A stretch of DNA of 43,521 nucleotides from an uncultured Blautia sp. (GTDB lineage: Bacteria; Bacillota; Clostridia; Lachnospirales; Lachnospiraceae). Each line of letters begins with the position of its first letter. Position 1 is the first letter of the stretch. The notes beneath the pieces are model-generated. The model saw only the letters and a program-made list of their open reading frames with translations. It searched no databases and was not told the DNA's origin. Shown here piece by piece: positions 7,827 through 16,011 of the stretch. Where the stretch lies: positions 1 to 43,521 of the forward strand of contig CAKRKL010000005.1 in the NCBI GenBank assembly GCA_934358405.1. The letters are read 5' to 3'. Made by a program: the position numbers and the translations under genes.

Positions 7827-7884
7827 GGGCCACTGGGGACAGGGACACTGGCGTTGGAGCCAGTGTCCCTGTCCCCGATGGCCC
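7827..7884. repeat. REP-like palindrome
   Basis: An 18-bp perfect stem, 7835-7852 against 7859-7876 (GGGGACAGGGACACTGGC and its complement), has a 6-nt loop. After a 2-bp mismatch it is extended by GGGCCA/TGGCCC. The preceding 40 bases are also rich in GGGGAC-type words. This GGGACAGGGACA palindrome type is known from dispersed REP-like repeats in Lachnospiraceae; no RAYT-type transposase is in the window. It has no T-run and lies between divergent genes. Confidence 0.85.
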
Positions 7885-7911
7885 TGCGATGGCCCTGCTG
7901 CTGTTTTTCTC

Positions 7912-7940
7912 TTGCGAAGTGGAGTTATATTTCTTATAAT
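7912..7940 (+). promoter_or_regulatory. Promoter of the MerR-methyltransferase gene
   Basis: A -35 TTGCGA (7912-7917) and a perfect -10 TATAAT (7935-7940) are separated by 17 nt, about 45 nt upstream of the TTG start. Confidence 0.7.
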
Positions 7941-7986
7941 AGTGGCATAGAAAAAGGCGGGGGGTTTCCCGGTCAGGAGGTGTTTT

Positions 7987-9183
7987 TTGAAAAAAGACGG
8001 CTATTACTCTTCCGGTCAGTTTGCACGGATGGCAGGGGTTACCCTTCGCACGATCCGCTACTATGACCAGCATGATATTCTAAAGCCCTCTCTTGTTACA
8101 GAGGCAGGGGCAAGATTTTACACTGACGGAGACTTTGCACGGCTTCAGCAGATCCTTCTTCTGAAATATCTTGGCTTTTCCCTGGAGGATATCCGGGAAA
8201 TGACCATCAAGGATCCGGACAGCCACTTTATGCAAAGTGCCCTGAACATTCAGCTGAAGCTGATACAGGACCGGATTGAACAGATGCAGCTGGTAGAAAA
8301 AGCCTTGAAGGATACTGCCCTTGCCATTTCAAAGGAACACACTGTAGACTGGAGCCGTATGCTAAATCTGATCCACCTGACGGTTATGGAAAAGAGCCTG
8401 AAAAACCAGTATCAGAATGCCTCCAACATTTCCTCCAGGATCAATCTGCACAGCCTTTATTCTGTGAATAAGGAGGGCTGGTTTCCCTGGATTTTCTCCA
8501 AGTGCCAGATTCATGCCGGCATGCGTATTCTGGAGCTGGGCTGCGGAGATGGTGCTTTGTGGACGCAGAATCTTTCCCGTCTGCCAAAGGATGTGCACAT
8601 TACTTTATCTGACATTTCAGAAGGCATGCTCCGTGATGCAAGACGTGCCATAGGCGGAAAGGATGCCCGCTTTTCCTTTTGTACCTTCGATTGTCACAGC
8701 ATCCCCGAAAGCCTTGGCACCTTTGATCTTGTAATTGCCAACCATGTGCTTTTCTACTGCGAAGATATCGGAAAGGTCTGCCAGAGTGTCAAAGGAGTTC
8801 TTAACCCAGGCGGAAAATTTCTTTGCAGCACCTATGGCTCCCTTCACATGCGCGAAGTCAGCCTGCTGGTTCAGTCCTTTGATGAGCGGATCGTTCTTTC
8901 CGCTGACAGTCTGTATGAGCGGTTTGGCAGGGAAAACGGCTCTGCTATCCTTTCCCCGTATTTTGGAAAGATTACCTGGGAATCCTATAAGGATGAACTG
9001 ATCGTCACAGACGCAGAGCCTCTTATTTCTTATATTTTATCCTGTCACGGCAACCAGAACCAGTATCTGCCAGACAGATACAAGGATTTTCGTTCTCATG
9101 TAAAGAAAAAAACAGAGCAGGGTTTTCATATTACCAAGGATGCCGGCGTATTTCTTTGTGAAAAAGTAACAAATTTGAAATAA
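7987..9183 (+). CDS. MerR-family regulator fused to a class I methyltransferase
   Basis: The start is TTG at 7987, with GGAGGTG about 6 nt upstream. Residues 1-75 are a MerR winged-helix domain (YYSSGQFARMAGVTLRTIRYYDQHDILKPS, then ARLQQILLLKYLGFSLEDI). A helical linker (about 90-160) follows, then a SAM-dependent methyltransferase domain (about 165-290) with motif I LELGCGDGALW, HITLSDISEGML and FDLVIANHVLFYCED. Such fusions place a methyltransferase where an effector-binding domain normally sits. The rfb promoter immediately downstream has MerR architecture, which makes that operon a candidate target. The methyl acceptor is unknown. Confidence 0.9.
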   Translation: MKKDGYYSSGQFARMAGVTLRTIRYYDQHDILKPSLVTEAGARFYTDGDFARLQQILLLKYLGFSLEDIREMTIKDPDSHFMQSALNIQLKLIQDRIEQMQLVEKALKDTALAISKEHTVDWSRMLNLIHLTVMEKSLKNQYQNASNISSRINLHSLYSVNKEGWFPWIFSKCQIHAGMRILELGCGDGALWTQNLSRLPKDVHITLSDISEGMLRDARRAIGGKDARFSFCTFDCHSIPESLGTFDLVIANHVLFYCEDIGKVCQSVKGVLNPGGKFLCSTYGSLHMREVSLLVQSFDERIVLSADSLYERFGRENGSAILSPYFGKITWESYKDELIVTDAEPLISYILSCHGNQNQYLPDRYKDFRSHVKKKTEQGFHITKDAGVFLCEKVTNLK

Positions 9184-9197
9184 TTTCAAAAAAGCCC

Positions 9198-9228
9198 TTG
9201 AAGGTAACGTAAGGTCACCTTTTATAAT
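9198..9228 (+). promoter_or_regulatory. MerR-type promoter/operator upstream of rfb genes
   Basis: The -35 TTGAAG (9198-9203) and -10 TATAAT (9223-9228) are 19 bp apart, the long spacer typical of MerR-activated promoters. The spacer holds the near-perfect dyad GGTAAC-N5-GTCACC. It lies 15 nt after the MerR-fusion stop and about 80 nt before rfbA. Confidence 0.75.
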
Positions 9229-9306
9229 GAGGTTACACAATAAGTCAGAGACTGGCGTAAATTTTGTCCTGACTAAATACAAACATCATGCAAAGGAGAA
9301 TGCTTT

Positions 9307-10203
9307 ATGAAGGGAATTATTTTAGCCGGTGGATCCGGCACCAGACTTTACCCGTTAACCATGGTTACTTCTAAGCAGCTGCTTCCAATCTATGATAAGC
9401 CTATGATCTACTATCCCATGTCTGTTCTTATGAACGCAGGGATCCGTGACATTCTGATCATTTCCACTCCACAGGATACCCCACGGTTCGAGGAGCTTCT
9501 TGGTGACGGACACCAGTTTGGAGTTCACCTTACCTATGCAGTACAGCCAAGCCCGGACGGACTTGCTCAGGCATTTATCATTGGGGCAGACTTTATCGGA
9601 GATGACTCTGTTGCCATGGTACTTGGTGACAATATTTTCGCAGGCCACGGTCTGAAAAAACGTCTGAAGGCAGCTGTTGAGAATGCAAGCACAGGCAAAG
9701 GTGCTACTGTTTTCGGCTACTATGTAGATGATCCGGAGCGATTTGGTATTGTGGAATTTGATCAGGAGGGCAAGGCCATTTCCATTGAAGAGAAGCCAGC
9801 CAAACCAAAGAGCAACTACTGTGTAACCGGACTTTATTTCTATGACAACAAGGTAGTTGACTATGCCAGAAATTTAAAGCCAAGCGCAAGAGGCGAGCTT
9901 GAGATTACAGATCTGAACCGTATTTATCTGGAAAAGGGACAGTTAAACGTAGAGCTTCTTGGTCAGGGCTTCACCTGGCTGGATACAGGTACACACGAAA
10001 GCCTTGTAGACGCTACTAACTTCGTAAAAACCATAGAGACTCACCAGCATCGTAAGATTGCGTGTCTGGAAGAAATTGCCTACCTAAACGGATGGATTTC
10101 CAGGGATGAGGTTATGAAGGTTTACGAAATTCTGAAAAAAAATCAGTATGGCCAGTATTTAAAGGATGTACTTGACGGCAAATATATGGACGTACTTCAC
10201 TAA
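9307..10203 (+). CDS. rfbA: Glucose-1-phosphate thymidylyltransferase
   Basis: This 298-aa enzyme makes dTDP-glucose from dTTP and glucose-1-phosphate, the first step to dTDP-rhamnose. The nucleotide-binding signature [11 protein letters not shown] is at residues 8-18, followed by [46 protein letters not shown] and [13 protein letters not shown] are all family-typical. Length is normal. RBS AAAGGAGA lies upstream. It is first in a three-gene operon, 12 nt from rfbB. Confidence 0.96.
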   Translation: MKGIILAGGSGTRLYPLTMVTSKQLLPIYDKPMIYYPMSVLMNAGIRDILIISTPQDTPRFEELLGDGHQFGVHLTYAVQPSPDGLAQAFIIGADFIGDDSVAMVLGDNIFAGHGLKKRLKAAVENASTGKGATVFGYYVDDPERFGIVEFDQEGKAISIEEKPAKPKSNYCVTGLYFYDNKVVDYARNLKPSARGELEITDLNRIYLEKGQLNVELLGQGFTWLDTGTHESLVDATNFVKTIETHQHRKIACLEEIAYLNGWISRDEVMKVYEILKKNQYGQYLKDVLDGKYMDVLH

Positions 10204-10215
10204 AGGAGAAAAATC

Positions 10216-11235
10216 ATGAATATTATTGTTACCGGCGGTGCCGGATTTATCGGAAGCAACTTTATTTTTCACATGTTAAAAAAATACCCGGACTACCGTA
10301 TTATCTGTCTGGACTGTCTCACTTATGCAGGCAATCTTTCCACTTTAGCCCCGGTTATGGACAATCCTAATTTCCGCTTTGTAAAAGAAAGCATTACAGA
10401 CCGTGAGGCAGTTTACAGGCTTTTTGAGGAAGAACACCCGGATATGGTTGTAAACTTCGCAGCAGAAAGCCATGTAGACCGTTCCATCGAAAACCCGGAG
10501 GTTTTCCTGAACACAAATATTATCGGTACTGCAGTTCTTATGGATGCATGCCGCAAATACGGCATCAAGCGTTACCATCAGGTTTCCACAGATGAGGTTT
10601 ACGGAGATCTGCCTCTTGACAGACCAGATCTGTTTTTCACAGAGGAAACTCCGATTCACACAAGCAGCCCTTACAGCTCCTCCAAGGCTTCTGCTGATCT
10701 TCTGGTACTTGCTTACCACAGAACCTACGGTCTTCCTGTATCCATCAGCCGCTGCTCCAACAACTACGGACCATATCATTTCCCGGAAAAGCTAATTCCG
10801 CTTATGATTGCAAATGCATTAAACGACAAGCCTCTTCCTGTTTACGGAAAAGGTGAAAATGTCCGTGACTGGCTGTATGTAGAGGATCACTGCCGTGCCA
10901 TTGACCTGATCATCCACAAAGGACGTGTAGGCGAGGTTTACAATGTCGGCGGACATAATGAAATGAAAAATATTGATATTGTCAAGATTATCTGTAAAGA
11001 GCTTGGCAAGCCGGAAAGCCTGATCACCTATGTAACAGACCGCAAGGGTCATGATATGCGTTACGCAATCGATCCTACCAAGATTCACAATGAGCTTGGC
11101 TGGCTTCCGGAGACCAAATTTGCAGACGGAATCAAAAAGACCATCCAGTGGTATCTGGATAATAAGGAATGGTGGGAAACCATTATTTCCGGTGAATACC
11201 AGAATTATTACGAAAAAATGTACGGCAACCGCTAA
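10216..11235 (+). CDS. rfbB: dTDP-glucose 4,6-dehydratase
   Basis: This 339-aa SDR-family enzyme converts dTDP-glucose to dTDP-4-keto-6-deoxyglucose with bound NAD+. It shows the Rossmann motif GGAGFIGSNF (residues 7-16), the catalytic STDEVYGDL, the YSSSKASAD motif (YxxxK) and SNNYGPYHFPEKLIPL, then RDWLYVEDHCRAI. AAGGAGA precedes the ATG. It lies between rfbA and rfbD with short gaps (12 and 15 nt), so it is co-transcribed. Confidence 0.96.
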   Translation: MNIIVTGGAGFIGSNFIFHMLKKYPDYRIICLDCLTYAGNLSTLAPVMDNPNFRFVKESITDREAVYRLFEEEHPDMVVNFAAESHVDRSIENPEVFLNTNIIGTAVLMDACRKYGIKRYHQVSTDEVYGDLPLDRPDLFFTEETPIHTSSPYSSSKASADLLVLAYHRTYGLPVSISRCSNNYGPYHFPEKLIPLMIANALNDKPLPVYGKGENVRDWLYVEDHCRAIDLIIHKGRVGEVYNVGGHNEMKNIDIVKIICKELGKPESLITYVTDRKGHDMRYAIDPTKIHNELGWLPETKFADGIKKTIQWYLDNKEWWETIISGEYQNYYEKMYGNR

Positions 11236-11250
11236 GGAGGGCTGACAGAT

Positions 11251-12192
11251 ATGAAGCTGTTTGTAACAGGTGTGGCCGGTCAGCTTGGCCACGATGTAAT
11301 GAACGAACTTGATAAACGGGGATATGAAGGGGTAGGTTCGGATCTTGCCCCCTCCTACAGCGGAATCCAGGATGGAACCGCTGTCACCAAAATGCCTTAT
11401 GTTTCTGTAGATATTACAGATCCAAAAGCCGTGGAAATGGCTATCACCCAGGCTGGTGTGGACGGCGTTATCCACTGTGCAGCCTGGACAGCTGTAGATG
11501 CGGCTGAGGATGAGGACAAACAGGAGATTGTACGCCGTGTAAATGTTCTTGGTACAGAGAATATAGCAAAGGTCTGCAAAAAGCTTGGAATCAAAATGAT
11601 GTATCTTTCCACAGACTATGTCTTTGACGGCCAGGGCACAGCTCCCTGGGAGCCGGACTGTAAGGCATACAAGCCTCTGAATGTTTACGGTCAGACCAAG
11701 CTGGACGGCGAGCTTGCAGTTTATAACAATGTTGATAAATTTTTCATTATCCGTATTGCATGGGTATTCGGCAAAAACGGCAAAAACTTTATCAAGACCA
11801 TGCTAAATGTAGCCAAAACCCATGATACCTTAAAGGTTGTTAACGATCAGATCGGTACCCCTACCTACACCTATGATCTTGCAAGGCTTATGGTTGATAT
11901 GATCCTTACGGACAAATACGGTTACTATCATGCAACCAACGAGGGCGGCTATATCAGCTGGTATGACTTCACAAAGGAAATCTTCCGTCAGGCCGTACAG
12001 CTTGGCCATGAGGAATATGCAGAGGATAAGGTTACCGTTCTTCCGGTGACCACTGCAGAATATGGTATTTCCAAAGCAGCCCGTCCCTTTAACAGCCGTC
12101 TTGACAAGAAAAAGCTGGTGGAAAACGGATTTACTCCACTTCCAACCTGGCAGGATGCATTATCCAGATATCTGAAGGAAATAGAATTCTGA
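11251..12192 (+). CDS. rfbD: dTDP-4-dehydrorhamnose reductase
   Basis: This 313-aa SDR-family enzyme reduces dTDP-4-keto-rhamnose to dTDP-L-rhamnose. It has the cofactor-binding GVAGQLGHDV, then HCAAWTAVDAAEDE, MMYLSTDYVFDG and the YGQTKLDGE (YxxxK) motif, and ends with the family-typical RLDKKKLVENGF. It is slightly longer than the usual 280-300 aa because of an insertion near residues 30-50. AAGGAGGGC precedes the ATG. The operon lacks rfbC, the 3,5-epimerase needed between rfbB and rfbD, which must be elsewhere in the genome. Confidence 0.94.
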   Translation: MKLFVTGVAGQLGHDVMNELDKRGYEGVGSDLAPSYSGIQDGTAVTKMPYVSVDITDPKAVEMAITQAGVDGVIHCAAWTAVDAAEDEDKQEIVRRVNVLGTENIAKVCKKLGIKMMYLSTDYVFDGQGTAPWEPDCKAYKPLNVYGQTKLDGELAVYNNVDKFFIIRIAWVFGKNGKNFIKTMLNVAKTHDTLKVVNDQIGTPTYTYDLARLMVDMILTDKYGYYHATNEGGYISWYDFTKEIFRQAVQLGHEEYAEDKVTVLPVTTAEYGISKAARPFNSRLDKKKLVENGFTPLPTWQDALSRYLKEIEF

Positions 12193-12196
12193 TTTT

Positions 12197-12264
12197 AAAT
12201 CAGTCCATTCTTTGGCTGTGTTTCTTTCTGACAGAACTCACAGACCAGAAGAATGGACTGATTT
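12197..12264 (+). terminator. Long-stem terminator after the rfb operon
   Basis: AAATCAGTCCATTCTT (12197-12212) pairs perfectly with 12249-12264 and is followed by TTATTTT. The 36-nt loop can form a further stem (TGGCTGTG with CACAGACCA). It also abuts the 3' end of the opposing minus-strand operon. Confidence 0.85.
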
Positions 12265-13155
12265 TTATTTTCGCTTTTGTCTCTGATAGGGACTGGCACT
12301 GTTTCTTTTCTTTTTCTTTTTATTTTCACCGTAGTAGTCTTCCAGATATTCCTCGATCACATCGTCCTCATCTACAGAATATTCATCCAGCAGTTCTTCC
12401 ATGGTGTCCGGATCATCCTCCGGTAAATCATCATCCTCCAGATCAAATCTTTCCTCATCCTGTTCTTCCGGAAAATCAGAAGCGGGAAATTCGTCCTGAA
12501 CAGCCGTTTTTCTTTTAAAGGGACGCTCCTCCTCTTCCTCTTCTTCTGTTTCTTCCCCCTCATATTTTGACCTGTTAATAGCAAACTGAATCAGCATTCC
12601 CACAAGCGCAAAGCCAATGGAAAAGATGATTCCAAAAGGAATTTCATCCATATTTGTCAGCTTGGCTGTAGCAAAGCCACTTAAAATTCCGCCAAGGATA
12701 CTGGTTCCCACAATGATCACTTCCCGTTCATATCGAAGGGCAAGGAGGCCAAGACCCACTCCAGTCAAAAGACACAGAAAAAAAGTAAAGGATGTAGTTG
12801 GGTGAATCACATAAATGGTCACAGTCAATCCGATTCCGGCTCCGATAATAAAAATTCCTGCCTTAAAAATGGCAAAGGAAATCACTGCAAGGATCACTCC
12901 TGCAATCAGCATTGCCGCCCCGTAAGCAGCTTTGCTGCTGATACCGGCCTCATAAACACCAAACAATCCGGCTCCCGCTCCCATAAGAAAGCCGAAGATC
13001 ATCATCCAGAATCTTAAAAGCCGGTATCCCAGAATACAGTTAATAGCTCCAAATACAAGAACAATACTAAAGAACACCATTGCCAAGGTTCCATCTGCCT
13101 GCATATCATGGAGCCTGGCTGCAATATTTAAAATATTTTTCAGAATATCTGTCAT
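12265..13155 (-). CDS. DUF4203 (TMEM198-like) membrane protein
   Basis: This 296-aa protein has seven or so hydrophobic helices between residues 20 and 190 (AMVFFSIVLVFGAINCILGY, then MMIFGFLMGAGAGLFGVYEA and others), rich in Gly as in DUF4203/TMEM198 proteins. The last 100 residues are a highly acidic tail with a run of Glu and Asp-rich blocks ending in a Lys/Arg cluster, presumably cytoplasmic. It is the last gene of the LRR-VWA-AAA-transglutaminase operon, 31 nt after the transglutaminase gene, with GAGGAGG upstream. Function in bacteria is unknown. Confidence 0.82.
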   Translation of the reverse strand: MTDILKNILNIAARLHDMQADGTLAMVFFSIVLVFGAINCILGYRLLRFWMMIFGFLMGAGAGLFGVYEAGISSKAAYGAAMLIAGVILAVISFAIFKAGIFIIGAGIGLTVTIYVIHPTTSFTFFLCLLTGVGLGLLALRYEREVIIVGTSILGGILSGFATAKLTNMDEIPFGIIFSIGFALVGMLIQFAINRSKYEGEETEEEEEEERPFKRKTAVQDEFPASDFPEEQDEERFDLEDDDLPEDDPDTMEELLDEYSVDEDDVIEEYLEDYYGENKKKKKRNSASPYQRQKRK

Positions 13156-13186
13156 AGGCTATGCCTCCTCTTGCAATATCTGTCTT

Positions 13187-14431
13187 TTAAAACATGTAAT
13201 AAATAGTTTTCATATTTTCCAGAATGCCATAGTGATATTCCACCTGATCAATGCCGTATAAAGCCATATAATATCTGGCAGCCTCCTGAATGGCATCCCC
13301 GTTGATCCATTGTGCTTTCGCCGCCTCAAAGGCCTCTTGGGTGGAAAATTTAAAACGCACCACTGCCGCTTTATTATTCAGTCTCATCTGACAATATGCC
13401 AGGATTTCCTGGTAATCGTAGCTGTCAAAGCAGCCCTGGTTTCGCACATAAAAGTTCATGGCTGTAGCTGTACATTTTGGCAGGTCAAATTCCTCGGACG
13501 GTGTATAGGTCATCTCATATTCCTCCGGAAACGGACACAGATAATCATACAGGATTGTCTTATGTTCCGCAAGCGAAACCGCATCACCCTCCAGAAATTC
13601 CGGCTGATCTCCATTGGTCGCATCGAAATAATAATACTCCCCATCCAGTAAAACCATATTCCAGGCATGCCCCTCTGTACTTCCATATGTACTGCCCTCT
13701 ACATAAATACAGGGAACTCCCAGATATTCCAGAAGATACTGGGCAGCTCCTGCATATCCTGCACATACGGCCTGTTTCTTCCAGAAAATCCCGGCTATGC
13801 TCTGATCATCCTCTGACTCCTGATACTCTGCCGTATCAATCAGATAGGTATACACCGTCTTAGCCTTTTCATAATCATCCGCCCCATCAGGAAGCAGCGC
13901 ACTCACCTCCCGGCAGGCATTTTCTGCAGCCTGACTGATTTCTGTCAGTTCATCCTCCGTATAGCTGTATCCCGGAGAAAAGGTACAGTAGCACCCATTG
14001 GAAAATGTAGTCTTGTAAACCTGCTTCCGGTTATGTACCCAGAATAGCTCCGGATGATCCATAAGAACCGCATGATAAACCCGGTTAACCGTATCATCGT
14101 CATATATGGTAAGATAAAATTCTTTCTCCCGTTTTTGGATGCCTGCAAGCATTTCCCGGTAGCCACGCTGCTCCTCTTCTGTTAAAAGCCCGAAATAATA
14201 TTCCTGCCGCACGGACTGCTCATCAGTTCCCGTAATCTCCTGTTTCCTAAGCTCTCTGACCTCCTTAGGCTCCCCCGAAAAAACAGCCGGAACCTTATCC
14301 CAAAGCTTCTCTCCTGCTTTTTCAAGCCAGTTTTCCGGCTGGTATTGCTGCTGGTACGCATAAGTCCCAAATAAAACCACAGCAAGAAACAGGAGGATAA
14401 AAATCAGCTTCCAGGGTTTTCTTTTTCCCAT
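13187..14431 (-). CDS. Membrane-anchored transglutaminase-like protein
   Basis: This 414-aa protein has an N-terminal anchor (residues 9-27, KLIFILLFLAVVLFGTYAY) and a transglutaminase/protease-like core. The catalytic triad is visible: Cys in KQAVCAGYAGAAQYLLEYLG (about 225), His in GSTEGHAWNMVLLDG and Asp in YYYFDATNGDQPEF. It is therefore an outward-facing enzyme or a noncatalytic binder of that fold. RBS AAGGAGG precedes the ATG, only 9 nt after the AAA ATPase stop. Association of transglutaminase-fold proteins with MoxR ATPases and VWA proteins is a known genomic theme, but the substrate is not known. Confidence 0.88.
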   Translation of the reverse strand: MGKRKPWKLIFILLFLAVVLFGTYAYQQQYQPENWLEKAGEKLWDKVPAVFSGEPKEVRELRKQEITGTDEQSVRQEYYFGLLTEEEQRGYREMLAGIQKREKEFYLTIYDDDTVNRVYHAVLMDHPELFWVHNRKQVYKTTFSNGCYCTFSPGYSYTEDELTEISQAAENACREVSALLPDGADDYEKAKTVYTYLIDTAEYQESEDDQSIAGIFWKKQAVCAGYAGAAQYLLEYLGVPCIYVEGSTYGSTEGHAWNMVLLDGEYYYFDATNGDQPEFLEGDAVSLAEHKTILYDYLCPFPEEYEMTYTPSEEFDLPKCTATAMNFYVRNQGCFDSYDYQEILAYCQMRLNNKAAVVRFKFSTQEAFEAAKAQWINGDAIQEAARYYMALYGIDQVEYHYGILENMKTIYYMF

Positions 14432-14440
14432 TTAGCCTCC

Positions 14441-15952
14441 TTATCCAAGTTCCCGGATCCGTTCCAGAATATCCCTGGTGTTTTCCCGGAACAAAAGCTC
14501 CTTGTTATAACGATAGTATCTCTCGCAGGAGTACTCCTGGAGGAAAGCAACTGCCGGGCTGCTTGTACTTAGCTCTGTGATAAACACAACCAGCTCCTGT
14601 CCCCCTGCAAAAGCACTTTCCATAAAGTCAAAGGCATGCTCCAGCTGTAATGCTGCTTTGTCAAAATGCTCATCATACGTTTCCTTTGACTTATGGAACC
14701 ACTCTCGCAGAAGGGAAAAGGCCATTTCCCCGTCCCGGACATTTTCTTTTTTCAGATCCATAACATAGTGTTCCAAGGTATCCAGAACCAGCAGGCTTCC
14801 ATGAATATCCTCTCTTGTCAAAAGCCCGGCCTTCTTTTTGGCATTTGTTTCTGCCTCATATCTGCTTTTTACGTCTTCAAGATAGACAATTGGCTGTTCC
14901 TTCTGCCCTCCCATAAGGGGCTCCTTGCTTTCTTTTAAAATATCAAACACCATGGAAAGCCATTCTTCCTCCTGGTGAACCATTCCAAAGCTTTTATTCA
15001 GCCTGGAAAGAAGAAGTCCGGTAACGCTAAGCTTCTCGTCAAAAGCTGCATGCGCTGCCTTCTTTACCAGAATATCGTCAATATGTCCATTTAGTACCTC
15101 ATCGATCTGATAGTCTGTGCGGTACTTATAAAACAGCTCCAGATAATTTGCAAAATCTCTGGCAATCTGGGGATGCTGGATATACTGTCCTGCAACCTCC
15201 CGGTCCACAGCTTTGTGCAGTTTCTCATAAACCTGGATCAAGCGGGAAAGATCCTCCCAGCCTCTTGGGGTAGCAAAGTTTTTGCCGTCTACCGTACTCT
15301 CCATCTTATAAAAGTTAGCCGGTCTTGTGTTCAGATAAGAAATCACAGCCGGATGCACACCTGCTGTATAAGCATACTCTCTCCACGCATCAAAATCCGG
15401 TTCTACCTGAATCTTCTTTACACGATCCATGGTCACCACATCGAATTCCCGAACAGACTTATTGTATTCCGGTGGGTTTCCTGCTGCCACGATCAGCCAG
15501 CCCTCCGGGATTTTATGGCTTCCGAAGGTTTTGCACTGAAGAAACTGCAGCATGGCAGGAGCCAGTGTCTCAGAAACACAATTGATTTCATCTATAAAAA
15601 GAATTCCCTCCTTAAGCCCGGATTCCTGGATTTTCTCATAAATAGAGGCTACAATTTCACTCATGGTATACTCAGTAACTGCCATTTCTCTTCCGTCAAA
15701 CTCTTTTTTGGAAATAAAAGGCAGGCCAATGGCGCTTTGTCTGGTGTGATGGGTAATTGTATAGGATACCAGTCCCACCTTACATTCCCGGGAAATCTGC
15801 TCCATAATCTGCGTCTTACCGATTCCCGGTGCCCCTATAAGAAAAATGGGGCGCTGCGCCATAACCGGAATCTCATATTCCCCGTATTCATTTTTCAGAA
15901 GGTACGCTTCTATTGTATTTCGTATCTCGTCCTTAGCTCGCTTAATGTTCAT
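14441..15952 (-). CDS. MoxR-like AAA ATPase
   Basis: This is 503 aa from the ATG at 15952, which has AGGAGAG upstream; an earlier in-frame start at 15979 lacks one. Walker A GAPGIGKT lies near residue 43, Walker B GILFIDEINCVSE follows, sensor 1 is in LIVAAGNPPEYN, and RPANFYKM with PRGWEDLSRLIQ matches the lid region. MoxR ATPases work with VWA-domain partners as remodelling chaperones, and here the partner gene is directly upstream. The C-terminal 200 residues are helical and not recognised. It is cytoplasmic. Confidence 0.9.
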   Translation of the reverse strand: MNIKRAKDEIRNTIEAYLLKNEYGEYEIPVMAQRPIFLIGAPGIGKTQIMEQISRECKVGLVSYTITHHTRQSAIGLPFISKKEFDGREMAVTEYTMSEIVASIYEKIQESGLKEGILFIDEINCVSETLAPAMLQFLQCKTFGSHKIPEGWLIVAAGNPPEYNKSVREFDVVTMDRVKKIQVEPDFDAWREYAYTAGVHPAVISYLNTRPANFYKMESTVDGKNFATPRGWEDLSRLIQVYEKLHKAVDREVAGQYIQHPQIARDFANYLELFYKYRTDYQIDEVLNGHIDDILVKKAAHAAFDEKLSVTGLLLSRLNKSFGMVHQEEEWLSMVFDILKESKEPLMGGQKEQPIVYLEDVKSRYEAETNAKKKAGLLTREDIHGSLLVLDTLEHYVMDLKKENVRDGEMAFSLLREWFHKSKETYDEHFDKAALQLEHAFDFMESAFAGGQELVVFITELSTSSPAVAFLQEYSCERYYRYNKELLFRENTRDILERIRELG

Positions 15953-15976
15953 ACTCTCTCTCCTCGTGCTGCCTGT

Positions 15977-16002
15977 CAAAGCTTGTTGAAAAAAGCTTTA
16001 GA
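15977..16002. repeat. Dispersed hairpin repeat, copy 1
   Basis: AAAGCT (15978-15983) pairs with AGCTTT (15994-15999) around TGTTGAAAAA. It resembles the element at 25122-25148, with stem bases changed in a pairing-conserving way. It lies between the VWA and AAA genes. Confidence 0.5.
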
Positions 16003-16011
16003 ATCTATCTC

